Assembly (NCBI RefSeq): GCF_024166365.1
Contig: NC_064844.1
Coordinates: forward strand, 1,302,001 to 1,366,000
Length of the DNA stretch: 64,000 nt
Reading direction: 5' to 3'
Source: Elephas maximus indicus
Taxonomy: Eukaryota > Chordata > Mammalia > Proboscidea > Elephantidae
The translations under genes were made by a program, and so were the position numbers. The notes under the pieces are model-generated. The model saw nothing but the letters and a program-made list of their open reading frames with translations. It made no database searches and was not told where the DNA came from. Position 1 is the first letter of the stretch. Each line of letters opens with the position of its first letter. This document shows positions 52,901 through 57,220 of the stretch, piece after piece.

Positions 52901-55433
52901 TTCCTCCCTCCAGTTTAGGGAATTCTTAGTCCTCATAACAGCAGAAGATATAATGTCATTAAACAAATTTAAATTCCATCACATTTTAAAATCATGTGGG
53001 TCTTAGAATGCTACTCTATAGAGAATTAATTTTTTTCTCTTGCAAGAGTTAGATCACAATATATTCATGCAGTAAATTAGTAAAGTTTGATTAAATCGAC
53101 ATCAGGCTGACCTTTTCCTTGTAATGCTTGTCATTCTTCACCACTTCCATAAAACATCTTTCTGATAACCAATAAATTAACCAAATATTTCAAAGTCATC
53201 TTTGTGCTTTTAATCTAAATGTGCTTTGAGTTTATGAACTTAGAACATTAACTGAAAGTTCGGGGTCACTGAAATGGGTAAAGGGAAAGTGGAGAGTTTT
53301 AAACCATATTTGTGTTCTCACAAGAAAACCACAAAGACAAACTGAAATCAAACGTCACATGAAACACCCCTATTTCCTTTTCAGCTTAGAGTAGTGGCTG
53401 CAGCACTGTTCTGCTCAACCCTTTAAAAAGATCCTTTAAGTTTTCTACTTCCTCTTCTGTTAAGTATCAGCCTGGACTTAGGGTCACGGAGCAGGGGGTT
53501 GGGAGGCGGGGTCAAGCGTAAACCAACGGGTCTCCAGTCCCCTGGCCTTGCACTGCAGACGCCCTCGCCCACCCCACAGCACCCCCCCATCCCGTTCCTG
53601 CACGGCAGACGCCCTCGCCCACCCCACAGCACCCCCCCCATCCCGTTCCTGCACGGCAGACGCCCTCGCCCACCCCACAGCACCCCCCCCATCCCGTTGC
53701 TGCACGGCAGACGCCCTCGCCCACCCCACAGACCCCCGGGCCCCGTTCCTGCACGGCAGACGCCCTCGCCCACCCCACAGCACCCCCCCATCCCGTTGCT
53801 GCACGGCAGACGCCCTCGCCCACCCCACAGACCCCTGGGCCCCGTTCCTGCACGGCAGATGCCCTCGCCCACCCCACAGCCCCCCGGACCCAGTTCCTGC
53901 ACGGCAGACGCCCTCGCCCACCCCGCAGCCCCCCGGACCCCGTTCCTGCACGGCAGATGCCCTCGCCCACCCCACAGCCCCCCGGGCCCTGTTCCTGCAC
54001 GGCAGACGCCCTCGCCCACCCCGCAGCCCCCCGGGCCCCGTTCCTGCACGGCAGACGCCCTCGCCCACCCCACAGCCCCCCCGATCCCGTTCCTGCACGG
54101 CAGACGCCCTCGCCCACCCCACAGCACCCCGGACCCCGTTCCTGCACGGCAGACGCCCTCGCCCACCCCACAGCCCCCCGGACCCCGTTCCTGCACTGCA
54201 GACGCCCTCGCCCACCCCACAGCCCCCCGGACCCCGTTCCTATACTGCAGACGCCCTCGCCCACCCCACAGCCCCCCGGGCCCCGTTCCTGCACTGCAGA
54301 CGCCCTCGCCCACCCCACAGCCCCCCGGGCCCCGTTCCTGCACTGCAGACGCCCTCGCCCACCCCACAGCCCCACAAAGCTACCGGCAGGCGTCCACTCC
54401 CGAGAGGTGAGCCCTGCAGAAGCTGCAGGAGCTGGTCTGTCTCCAGCCGTCGCTTAAGGGCTTGGGGTCCGAACCCCCTTCCCTCCTGCCCCAGGGGAAA
54501 GCCGACCGGGAGGGGGGCACCCGGCTTCGCCCTCGGATGTGCTCTCGGGGCGCCTTTCCGCCGCGACACGGGGGTCACCTGGGGTGGAGGCACCTGGGGT
54601 GGGGTCACCTGGGTGGCAGCTCCCGGCGACACGGGGGTCACCTGGGGGTGGGGTCACCTGAGGGGCAGCTCCCGGCGACATGGGGGTCACCTGGGGTGGG
54701 GTCATCTGGGGGTCAGGTCACCTGGAGGGCAGCTCCCGGCGACACGGGGGTCACCTGGTGACACGGGGTGGGGTCACCCGAGGGGCAGCTCCCGGCTACA
54801 CGGGGATCACCTGGGGGTGGGGTCACCTGGAGGTGAGGTCACCTGGGGGGCAGCTCCCTGCAACACAGGGGTCACCTGGGGTGGGGTCACCATGGGGTGG
54901 GGTCACCAGAGGGGCAGCTCCCTGCGACACAGGGGTCACCTGGGGTGGGGTCACCATGGGGTGGGGTCACCATGGGGTGGGGTCACCATGGGGTGGGGTC
55001 ACCTGGTGACATGGGGGTGGGGTCACCCGAGGGGCAGCTCCCGGCGACACGGGGTCACCCCGCTGCTGCTCTGAGGCAGGAGCCACCATTTCACCACGAA
55101 TCCCCCCGAGAACCCCCGTCTCCCTTCCGACCACCGCCGCCCCGATCCCAACACCAAGCCGCCGGCAACTCCTAAGGTTCCAGCTGCAACAATGGGACCC
55201 AACTACCGAGCGAGCTTGTCACTTCGCACGCAAATCCTCAAGCAAGTCACTTTTCAAAGGGCGGACGGTTTGCCGGCTGACGCGATTTTAAAGACTGAAC
55301 GCGCCGCGGCCAAAGCCCGGCAGACCGAGAGCCCCCGAAACCCGGGTAGCAGCCCCGGGGCGACCTTTGCCCCCGACCCTGCCGCGGGGACCTCGGCCCT
55401 CGCTCCCCCCCGGGAACACTCACCGGAGGCCAT
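16151..55433 (-). CDS. REL: REL proto-oncogene, NF-kB subunit c-Rel (spliced, 10 coding exons)
   Basis: c-Rel is a Rel/NF-kB transcription factor that binds kB DNA as a homo- or heterodimer, is held in the cytoplasm by IkB, and drives lymphocyte and myeloid gene expression in the nucleus. The coding join on the minus strand is 55433-55424, 40739-40597, 38359-38211, 31100-31009, 20790-20650, 19208-19104, 18983-18771, 18017-17949, 17806-17735 and 16935-16151. It sums to 1779 nt, 592 residues plus stop, close to the 587 expected for the human form without the Alu exon. Visible landmarks are RFRYKC at residues 22-27 (DNA-contact loop with the redox-sensitive Cys27), RRPS at 264-267, the NLS KAKKQK at 290-295, and a Ser/Pro/Asn-rich transactivation region from about residue 332 ending EFFHM. 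All introns are GT-AG and all phases agree. No frameshift or premature stop is seen, so the gene looks functional. Identity rests on recognised protein sequence; splice joins are inferred. Confidence 0.97.
16936..17734 (-). other. REL: REL intron 9
   Basis: A 799-bp intron. It contains a hAT-type element at about 17268-17465 (gggttggcaactgttttctg ... caggccttgtgggctatatg). Otherwise it is AT-rich and unremarkable. Confidence 0.85.
17268..17465 (+). mobile_element. hAT-type (MER-like) DNA transposon fragment
   Basis: Sequence gttggcaactgttttctgca, atggtctctgttccaagtac and aagcagccagagacaatatg matches my memory of a common mammalian hAT MITE whose terminus is cagggg[t/c]tggcaaac. A related copy in the opposite orientation lies at 33004-33212. 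Confidence 0.65.
17735..17806 (-). CDS. REL: REL coding exon 9 (linker after RHD, residues 308-332)
   Basis: The 72-nt exon encodes [20 protein letters not shown] then FIKK plus one base. It corresponds to human TVNFPERPRPGLLGSIGEGRYFKK. The acceptor is ATCATAG|GAGTT and the donor AAAG|GTGTGT. The intron between exons 8 and 9 is only 142 bp and holds no Alu-like exon, so the ancestral short isoform is the only one available here. Confidence 0.94.
17949..18017 (-). CDS. REL: REL coding exon 8 (nuclear localisation signal, residues 285-308)
   Basis: The 69-nt exon encodes [20 protein letters not shown] followed by QDC and one base. The acceptor is AAACAG|ATACT and the donor TGTG|GTAAGA. NKAKKQK is the c-Rel nuclear localisation signal at the end of the RHD. 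Human c-Rel has Cys in LCQD where this genome has Trp (TGG). This is a visible non-conservative change just after the NLS, outside the DNA-binding core. Confidence 0.95.
18018..18770 (-). other. REL: REL intron 7
   Basis: A 753-bp intron holding the plus-oriented SINE at 18108-18256. No other feature was recognised. Confidence 0.9.
18096..18268 (+). mobile_element. Young afrotherian SINE in REL intron 7 with 12-bp target-site duplication
   Basis: The SINE body at 18108-18256 has the canonical head (gagccctggtggcgcagcgg) and tail (gtcgctatgagtcggaatcg then actcgacggcaatgggtttg). It is flanked by tttattcataaa at 18096-18107 and 18257-18268. Perfect duplications and a near-consensus body suggest a recent insertion, antisense to REL. 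Confidence 0.95.
18771..18983 (-). CDS. REL: REL coding exon 7 (RHD dimerisation domain, residues 214-285)
   Basis: The 213-nt exon encodes [20 protein letters not shown] through [20 protein letters not shown] and FRYLPDEK. The acceptor is CCGCTAG|ATGA and the donor AAAG|GTAGGA. The segment forms the c-Rel dimer interface and includes the RRPS motif, whose Ser267 is the known PKA-type site of Rel proteins. It is essentially identical to human c-Rel, indicating strong constraint. Confidence 0.97.
19104..19208 (-). CDS. REL: REL coding exon 6 (RHD dimerisation domain start, residues 179-214)
   Basis: The 105-nt exon encodes [20 protein letters not shown] followed by [15 protein letters not shown] plus one base, the conserved opening of the IPT/dimerisation subdomain. 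The acceptor is ACTCAG|GTGCT and the donor AAAG|GTATGT. It is separated from exon 7 by a 120-bp intron. Confidence 0.96.
19209..20649 (-). other. REL: REL intron 5
   Basis: A 1441-bp intron. It contains an L1 3' fragment at about 19770-20160 and further L1-like sequence to about 20550. Confidence 0.85.
19770..20550 (+). mobile_element. Old L1 3'-end fragments
   Basis: The motif 'caacagatggataaaatgtg', then acaacagagtattactcagc, then acttaaaaatggctcaaatg is typical of the 3' end of mammalian L1. The second part (from about 20165, tcatacactttgacctagca) looks like another, older L1 piece. Confidence 0.75.
20650..20790 (-). CDS. REL: REL coding exon 5 (RHD, residues 132-179)
   Basis: The 141-nt exon encodes [20 protein letters not shown], then [20 protein letters not shown] and SNPIYDN plus the first base of Arg. 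The acceptor is ATCCAG|TCCC, preceded by a long T tract. The donor is AATC|GTGAGT. It completes the N-terminal RHD subdomain and enters the linker before the dimerisation domain. Confidence 0.96.
22096..22219 (-). mobile_element. SINE, partial, extended subfamily
   Basis: Contains tgcagaagcagattgccagg, ctcgaggtgcctctgggtgg and the tRNA-like head at the right (cggttagcagtctgctgcat). It belongs to the variant with the 'gaagcagatcgccaggtctt' insert that is also seen at 28190, 40210 and 50410. Confidence 0.75.
22360..23225 (+). mobile_element. L1 3' fragment interrupted by another repeat (about 22425-22935)
   Basis: The L1 parts are aatggacacacaaattgtgg to ggaacaaagtatg, and tacacatcaacatggagatg to tgtaaattacacctaaac. 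The interruption runs from tgtcttggccatctggtgct to ggggacacaattcaatccag, a layout typical of an old mammalian LTR or other medium-reiterated repeat. Its family is not assigned. Confidence 0.65.
24075..24243 (-). mobile_element. SINE with internal 16-bp triplication
   Basis: Minus-orientation SINE in which the segment acagccaccctacagg is repeated three times in tandem at about 24103-24150, followed by acagagcagaactgcc. The rest of the element is ordinary. Confidence 0.9.
24640..24792 (-). mobile_element. Afrotherian SINE, short form
   Basis: Runs from ctgctgttgttgtcaggttc to cgccaccagggctcc in minus orientation. The B-box-like segment gattcaaactgccaatcttt is visible. Confidence 0.9.
25254..25425 (+). 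mobile_element. Afrotherian SINE, near consensus
   Basis: accctggtggcgtagtggtt head, gcagttcgaatccgccaggc B-box region, and gtcgctatgagccggaatcg tail ending in ggtttggttt. Plus orientation, antisense within REL intron 4. Confidence 0.93.
26176..26380 (+). mobile_element. SINE, long variant with gagaaagacgtaac insert
   Basis: Carries the extra segment gagaaagacgtaacggtctg then tttctgtaagattacagcct between the head and the body. The same insert is seen at 31364 and at the window's right end (63860). Confidence 0.88.
27566..27708 (+). mobile_element. RTE-class LINE 3' terminal fragment
   Basis: Matches the extreme 3' end of the RTE copy at 42434-43119 (gacacagtggctgcaacaat, actcgatggcacctaacagc). 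It is heavily 5' truncated. Confidence 0.85.
28190..28577. mobile_element. Nested SINEs: a plus-strand SINE inserted into a minus-strand extended SINE
   Basis: The outer extended-form SINE (minus) is split by an inner short-form plus-strand SINE occupying about 28298-28461. The direct repeat gactttttggaa at 28286-28297 and 28462-28473 is the target-site duplication. The order of insertion is therefore readable: the extended form is older than the inner copy. Confidence 0.93.
28790..29310 (+). mobile_element. Two MIR-like elements
   Basis: The first copy (about 28790-29010) contains gagccaggtggcctgtggtt, caaatcccagctccatcatc and tttcctcatttgtaaagtgg. The second (about 29105-29300) contains tttgaatcccagctccacca and cttgggaaagttatataacc. 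These are MIR core motifs. Confidence 0.75.
29385..29760 (+). mobile_element. Old L1 3' fragment
   Basis: ttccacttctaaaaatttat, taaatgttcattaacagatg and atgattccatttacataaaa follow the usual L1 3'-end order. Confidence 0.65.
29802..29958 (-). mobile_element. Afrotherian SINE, short form
   Basis: Minus orientation: cactcatagcaaccctccag tail side, ttcaaactgccaaccttttc B-box side, ending accaccaaggctcc. Confidence 0.9.
30853..30967 (-). mobile_element. Degraded, partial SINE (extended form)
   Basis: cagctgccatcaagttgatg to tcggttagcaaatgagcatg, with internal deletions. It lies about 40 bp beyond the exon 4 donor in REL intron 4. Confidence 0.75.
31009..31100 (-). CDS. REL: REL coding exon 4 (RHD, residues 101-132)
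   Basis: The 92-nt exon encodes [31 protein letters not shown] plus one base. The acceptor is CTTCTAG|TTTTC and the donor AGTG|GTGAGT. It is part of the N-terminal RHD subdomain. Several conservative substitutions relative to human are present (Val for Ile, Ser for Thr, Arg for Lys, Ser for Asn near the end). Its short length and phase match known REL exon organisation. Confidence 0.95.
31364..31568 (+). mobile_element. SINE, long variant
   Basis: The head agccctggtggttcaatatt is followed by the extra block gagaagacacctcgcgatct...aagattacatcct, then the usual body. It ends ggcactcaacaacaacaaac, an RTE-like 3' tail. Confidence 0.88.
33004..33212 (-). mobile_element. hAT-type DNA transposon fragment
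   Basis: Starts cagggcttgcaaaccaaggc and ends ttacagaaaagggctgctga. This is the reverse orientation of the 17268-17465 element family. Diverged and non-coding. Confidence 0.55.
33546..34713. repeat. Minisatellite, 36-40-bp unit, about 30 copies, in REL intron 3
   Basis: The consensus is cctgtgtgcctgcagtgtag then acatatcacactagaagagg. Three unit classes are interspersed: full 40-bp units (gaagagg), units with gaagaagcc near 34310-34500, and shorter units (gaaggcc) and atggacctg variants at 34060-34270. The constant core is gtgtagacatatcacactag. Confidence 0.97.
34714..35329. other. REL intron 3 sequence, nothing recognised
   Basis: Purine-rich old sequence. Plus-strand ORFs of 62-65 codons here show no recognisable domain. 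The purine-rich, low-complexity layout resembles the ancient repeat at 13715. Confidence 0.4.
35330..35655 (+). mobile_element. Old interspersed repeat, copy 2 of 3
   Basis: Runs from tgaactgtgtcccccaaata to ctgtgagaaaataaatttct, the same family as 14696 and 36612. Minus-strand ORFs share GGWKSEF-like strings with the other copy purely because of shared ancestry. Confidence 0.7.
36612..37015 (+). mobile_element. Old interspersed repeat, copy 3 of 3
   Basis: Runs from tgttatggattgaatcctgt to cactagataactaaaaca, including tcctaaattgtgaggcagta and the final tagcagcactagataactaa. Same orientation as copies 1 and 2. Confidence 0.7.
37030..37670 (-). mobile_element. Old L1 3' region, minus orientation
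   Basis: ggataaattcctagaagtgg and ctgcaatgaacattagcaca are characteristic of mammalian L1 3' segments read on the opposite strand. Confidence 0.65.
37844..37960 (+). mobile_element. SINE, 3' portion disrupted
   Basis: The head and B box (gagccctggtggcacagtgg, agcagttcaagtccaccagc) are intact. After tctattccatcccat the element runs into a T-rich tract and a remnant of the gtcgctatg tail at about 37981, suggesting an internal replacement. Confidence 0.85.
38211..38359 (-). CDS. REL: REL coding exon 3 (RHD N-terminal domain, residues 52-101)
   Basis: The 149-nt exon encodes [17 protein letters not shown] through ERRPL plus two bases of a Phe codon. The acceptor is CTTTTTCAG|ATTATG and the donor TT|GTGAGT. 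The segment belongs to the immunoglobulin-like N-terminal Rel homology subdomain. A Gln replaces the human Asn in EFGQERR, a mild change. The phase-2 end joins to the T that begins exon 4, restoring PLFFQ. Confidence 0.96.
38402..38589. mobile_element. Small DNA transposon (MITE-like) beside the exon 3 acceptor
   Basis: The left end cagtaaaacccgggaaagct (preceded by TA) and the right end ccacacaggtttcactg form imperfect inverted repeats (cagt[g/a]aaacc). The 188-bp body is non-coding. It lies just upstream of exon 3 on the coding strand. Confidence 0.6.
40205..40412 (-). mobile_element. SINE, extended form
   Basis: gctacggagtcgactgcgac tail, cacagcagaactgtgcccac and ttttcaatggctgatttttc insert, and the head at the right. 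Same subfamily as 50410. Confidence 0.85.
40597..40739 (-). CDS. REL: REL coding exon 2 (Rel homology domain start, residues 4-51)
   Basis: This 143-nt exon encodes [16 protein letters not shown] and then the [19 protein letters not shown] recognition loop that contacts kB DNA bases. It ends at TYPSIQ. The acceptor is TTTTCAG|GTGGG and the donor CAG|GTAATT. Residue 5 is Gly where human c-Rel has Ala, and residue 43 region reads TDSN rather than TDNN. A 14-nt C run on the coding strand lies about 20-33 nt upstream of the acceptor, in the polypyrimidine region. Confidence 0.96.
40759..40772. repeat. G(14) homopolymer upstream of REL exon 2
   Basis: On the coding (minus) strand this is C(14), about 20-33 nt before the exon 2 acceptor, separated from it by a T/A-rich segment. 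It could be slippage-prone. Confidence 0.9.
41258..41590 (+). mobile_element. Two adjacent SINEs in the same orientation
   Basis: The first copy (about 41258-41413) runs from ggtggcgtactggttaagtg to caatgggtttggtttt. The second (about 41424-41590) runs from ggagccctgatggcaaagtg to ggcacacaataacaacaatg. Only about ten bases separate them. Confidence 0.92.
41740..42065 (+). mobile_element. Old L1 3' fragment
   Basis: cacggacgaatctcaaaata, ttccactgacacaaaactca and ttcattatcttgactggggt follow the L1 3'-end order. Confidence 0.7.
42241..42419. repeat. 49-bp direct repeat, 130 bp apart
   Basis: Starts cttgtcctctgtgaaggcaa at 42241 and again at 42371, continuing through gccaccttcagaaggggt[g/a] with one difference. 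The spacing gives a partial tandem duplication ending at the RTE insertion site. Confidence 0.93.
42423..43130 (+). mobile_element. Young 5'-truncated RTE/BovB-class LINE in REL intron 1, 11-bp TSD
   Basis: The insertion body is about 42434-43119, flanked by attatttcaaa at 42423-42433 and 43120-43130. It encodes the last part of ORF2: a segment with [32 protein letters not shown] and LWCW (interrupted by a stop at 42762), then [35 protein letters not shown] and [12 protein letters not shown]. The 3' end is gagtcggaaccgactcgacg gcacc(taacaa)n. The endonuclease and most of the reverse transcriptase are absent, so it is dead on arrival. Confidence 0.95.
43850..44420 (+). mobile_element. L1 3' fragment carrying a SINE (44020-44205)
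   Basis: The L1 part runs from tgtccatcgacagatgaatg through caaggttgttagtggttacc-like sequence. It holds a 41-bp internal duplication (gatcctgctc[g/a]gccaca[g/a]agag). A minus-strand SINE at about 44028-44197 is flanked by tgagcgag at 44020-44027 and 44198-44205. Confidence 0.85.
44421..45360. other. REL intron 1 sequence, nothing recognised
   Basis: AT-rich noncoding DNA, with no recognised gene or RNA. Confidence 0.5.
45361..47395. repeat. Minisatellite, 102-bp unit, 20 copies, with higher-order structure
   Basis: The unit begins aaaaacagcgctctgtaggc, then actgagctgcaaccgtgcta, caccttcatactttcttata, cccattcatactgtgatttc, tttaactgtatttatgattttt. The anchor gcgctctg recurs at 45371, 45473, 45575, 45677, 45779, 45881, 45983, 46085, 46187, 46289, 46391, 46491, 46591, 46693, 46793, 46895, 46997, 47099, 47201 and 47303. 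Units are 102 bp, or 100 bp where CT is deleted. The last copy is diverged. Copies are otherwise nearly identical. Confidence 0.98.
47396..48414. other. REL intron 1 sequence between two arrays
   Basis: AT-rich DNA with a MIR/L2-like tract at about 48010-48180 (tctcatttgatcctctgaac ... aaactgaagttcaaaaatgt). No gene recognised. Confidence 0.5.
48415..49350. repeat. Minisatellite, 44/45-bp unit, 21 copies
   Basis: The unit is ccaggtaccaggacagactc then acactgtggggcccatcagaaccac. Units with ggggccc are 45 bp; those with ggggcc are 44 bp. The left half mixes 44- and 45-bp units, while the right half is mostly a homogeneous 45-bp run. Long open frames across it (313, 241 and 245 codons on the plus strand) arise because the unit lacks stop codons in several frames. 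They have no start context or splice support. Confidence 0.98.
50410..50622 (-). mobile_element. SINE, extended form
   Basis: gttgattttgactcatggcg tail, gtgtcacagcagagccgtgc and gaagcagactgccaggtctt insert, and the head at the right (gcaccacgtgggactcc). Confidence 0.9.
50661..50830 (+). mobile_element. SINE, short form
   Basis: ggagccctggtggcacagtg head, cggcagttcgaatccacctg B-box region, and tail to acggcaacaggtttggtgtt. It lies about 40 bp from the oppositely oriented extended SINE. Confidence 0.93.
53550..54372. repeat. GC-rich minisatellite, 49-bp unit, 17 copies, about 1 kb from the REL start codon
   Basis: The anchor gccctcgccc recurs at 53561, 53611, 53662, 53713, 53762, 53812, 53861, 53910, 53959, 54008, 54057, 54106, 54155, 54204, 54253, 54302 and 54351. 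That gives 49-51 bp at the left and exactly 49 bp thereafter. The unit is cagacgccctcgcccacccc acagccccccggaccccgtt cctgcacgg. On the REL strand each unit has GGGGTGGGCGAGGGCG, an Sp/KLF-like G-rich motif. The period is not a multiple of three, yet both strands stay open, producing spurious frames of up to 508 codons. Confidence 0.98.
54566..55062. repeat. Irregular GGGGTCACC-rich minisatellite within 0.4-0.9 kb of the REL start codon
   Basis: Built from variants of ggggtcacctggggtgg, interspersed with ggcagctcccggcgacacgg blocks. It contains exact CACCTG at 54576, 54591, 54606, 54639, 54655, 54688, 54719, 54752, 54808, 54824, 54840, 54873, 54937 and 55000. Several later units instead read tcaccatgg. 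G-runs on the plus strand give quadruplex potential. Confidence 0.95.
55424..55433 (-). CDS. REL: REL coding exon 1 (start codon, MAS + 1 nt)
   Basis: Only ten coding bases are present: ATG GCC TCC G, followed immediately by the donor GTGAGT. The ATG sits in a strong context (GGAACCATGG, A at -3 and G at +4). The residues MAS plus a split Gly codon match the known c-Rel amino terminus. The exon lies within the CpG island, and the 5' UTR extends toward higher coordinates. Too short for any ORF caller, it is placed by motif, phase and promoter context. Confidence 0.93.
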
Positions 55434-55727
55434 GGTTCCGCTCACCGCGCCGCCCCGCAGGCAGCTCCAAGCGTCCGGGCCGGACGGCGCCGCGGCCAGG
55501 GAGCGCGTCAGTCAGTCAGCCGGTCGCGGCCCTCTGCCGCCGGGACCCCAGTTTCCCTGGCCACTCCCGGGCCCTCCTCCTCCTTCCCGCCCTCCTCGGC
55601 TCTGCGGCTCACACCTTCCCACCTCCTTAGCTCTCGCGCTCCGGTCAGCCGGCGTCGCCCGTCCAGGGTGCCGGAGCGCGGTGGGAGCCGAGCGCCCGCC
55701 CGCGGAGAGGCAGGCAGCCCGGCGGGA

Positions 55728-55739
55728 GGGGGATTTCCC
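55728..55739. promoter_or_regulatory. kB site in REL promoter (GGGGGATTTCCC)
   Basis: Contains GGGGATTTCC, a full match to the NF-kB consensus GGGRNWYYCC, about 300 bp upstream of the REL ATG. REL promoters are known to be autoregulated through kB sites. A weaker match, GGGGGATTTCTC on the minus strand, lies at 55977-55966. Confidence 0.85.
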
Positions 55740-55742
55740 GCC

Positions 55743-55796
55743 GCTGACGTAGGCCGCTCGCCACCGCGTCCTCCGGGGGCGGGGGGCGGGGCCTCC
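55743..55796. promoter_or_regulatory. CRE-like half site and GC boxes
   Basis: TGACGTAG at about 55745 and overlapping GC boxes in gggggcggggggcggggcc at about 55775-55793. A second CRE-like TGACGTC lies at 56037-56043. These are typical elements of CpG-island promoters without a TATA box. Confidence 0.6.
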
Positions 55797-55849
55797 GGCG
55801 GCCCGCGCGCGTCCGCACGCCCCTGCGCCCCGTGCGCGCGCCCGCCCCC

Positions 55850-55859
55850 GCGCATGCGC
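55850..55859. promoter_or_regulatory. NRF1-type palindrome GCGCATGCGC
   Basis: A perfect match to the core of the NRF1 consensus (YGCGCAYGCGCR), about 420 bp upstream of the REL ATG in the CpG island. Confidence 0.65.
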
Positions 55860-56739
55860 CCCCGAAGGGCTGCGGGCCGGGGGAGCCGGGAGCGCAGGAT
55901 CCTGGGGAGCGCAGGGGACGCCGGGAGGCGGAGGGGCCGGCCGCGCGCCGAGGCCGCGGGCCGCCGAGAAATCCCCCTCCTCCGGGTTGTTCTGCCGAGC
56001 GTGGTTTAAAGTTCACAGGCGGGTGGGAGGGAGCGGTGACGTCGGGAGGCCGGCCTGCCGGGGCGCTCGGGGCGGGCCGGCGGCTCGGGGGAGGTGGGCC
56101 TGGGGTTTTCGATCGGTGCTTCCCCCTTTTCCCGCTTTCGTACATGCAAATGGCCGCCCCCGGCCGGCGGTGAGGCGGCGCGTCCTGAGGCGCCGCTGAG
56201 GGGTGCGGCCGCGGCCGGCGCCTCTGTTCTCCGTGCGGGATCTTCGTTTGCGTGGGGCTCCCCCGCAGTGTGGCTTCCCCCTCTGTCTTTAAGCTGCGAG
56301 GGCACCGAGTTGACTTTACGAGTTTTACCCACGAAAACCTTTCGAGTCAGAGTCCTGCGCCGCGATTTCGTGCTCTGGGGAGCAGTTGCCCCGTCGTTAC
56401 GTGTGGAAGTTGAGCGAAAAACGAGTCGCCGTTGGGTGGACCCCATATCCTGGGATTTAACGGAGAGGCCCAGCAGGAAGGGGAGATGGAAAACCATTCG
56501 GAGTTGAAGGAATCCAGTATAGCTTTGTGTCCCGCATTTGCTGAGAGCCTCCTCCGGGCCAGATAGTTTATCTCACCTGTGAAGTAGTAGTATCCTGGTT
56601 TTAGAGATGAGGTGCGGGGTTCAGAGAGTTAAGTAACTTGTCCAAAGGCCAGAATGCTGCTAGAAGGAAAAAGAATTTATACCTAAGGTAGTCTGAATCC
56701 AAACCTTCATGTTCTTTCCACGCTCTCCCCCCCCTTTTT

Positions 56740-57060
56740 TTTTTTAATTTTAAATTGTGTTTTAGGTGAAAGTGTACAGTGCAGATTAGTTTTCATTCAA
56801 AAAATTTATACGCCAGTTGTTTGGTGATGTTAATTGCAGTCCCCACAATGTGTCAGTACTCCCCCTCTTTCCACTCTGGGCTCTCCATGTCCATTCATCC
56901 AGTGTTCTGTTCCTTCCTGCCTTCTCCTCTTTGCTTTTGGGTAGGTGTTGCCCGTTTGGTCTCTATACTTGACTGAACTAAGAAACACATTCCTCACATG
57001 TGTTATTTGTTTTATAGGCCTGAAAGGTGGACTTCAGGAGTGGCTTCAGTTCTGAGTTAG
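56740..57060 (-). mobile_element. 3' end of an afrotherian L1, minus orientation
   Basis: Begins with a T-rich stretch (the poly-A on the other strand), then ttaggtgaaagtgtacagtg, accctctttccactctg-like sequence and ttgactgaactaagaaacac. It corresponds to the extreme 3' UTR of the L1 whose internal part is at 61020-61790. Confidence 0.7.
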
Positions 57061-57220
57061 TCCTCTCTCTCTTATTGCCTCAAATGTATGGAGTTGGAAT
57101 AGAGAGTATCAGCCTAGAGTAAGTGTTCTAAATGGGAGGACCCTATTTGGAAAATTAAAACCTGCCAACCCCAGTATCCTCCTACAAAATAGAGAAGACT
57201 GTAGCACTTTTACTACTGAG

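Larger units (their letters stand above)
40740..55423 (-). other. REL: REL intron 1 (14.7 kb)
   Basis: Separates the MAS exon from the RHD. It contains two tandemly placed SINEs (41258, 41424), L1 fragments, a young RTE insertion (42434-43119), a 102-bp array (45361-47395), a 44/45-bp array (48415-49350), SINEs at 50410 and 50661, poly-T tracts near 52542-52615, and GC-rich arrays at 53550-54372 and 54566-55062. The stretch 49350-50400 and the stretch 50835-53420 have no recognised elements beyond AT-rich DNA. Confidence 0.9.
55080..56260. promoter_or_regulatory. CpG island at REL promoter and exon 1
   Basis: A sharp rise in G+C and in undepleted CG dinucleotides against AT-rich flanks. It spans REL exon 1 and extends about 800 bp upstream. 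It also contains open frames up to 186 codons on both strands, as expected by chance in GC-rich DNA. Any divergent noncoding transcript on the plus strand would start here, but nothing in the sequence proves one. Confidence 0.9.

Noticed and set aside
53423..55074. Open frames of up to 508 codons on both strands
   Set aside because: Produced by the stop-free 49-bp GC-rich array and the GGTCACC array; overlapping frames on both strands are all open, which marks periodicity rather than coding.
55192..56507. ORFs of 110-186 codons in the CpG island
   Set aside because: GC-rich DNA has few stop codons; the frames overlap on both strands, cross REL exon 1 and the promoter, and resemble no known protein.
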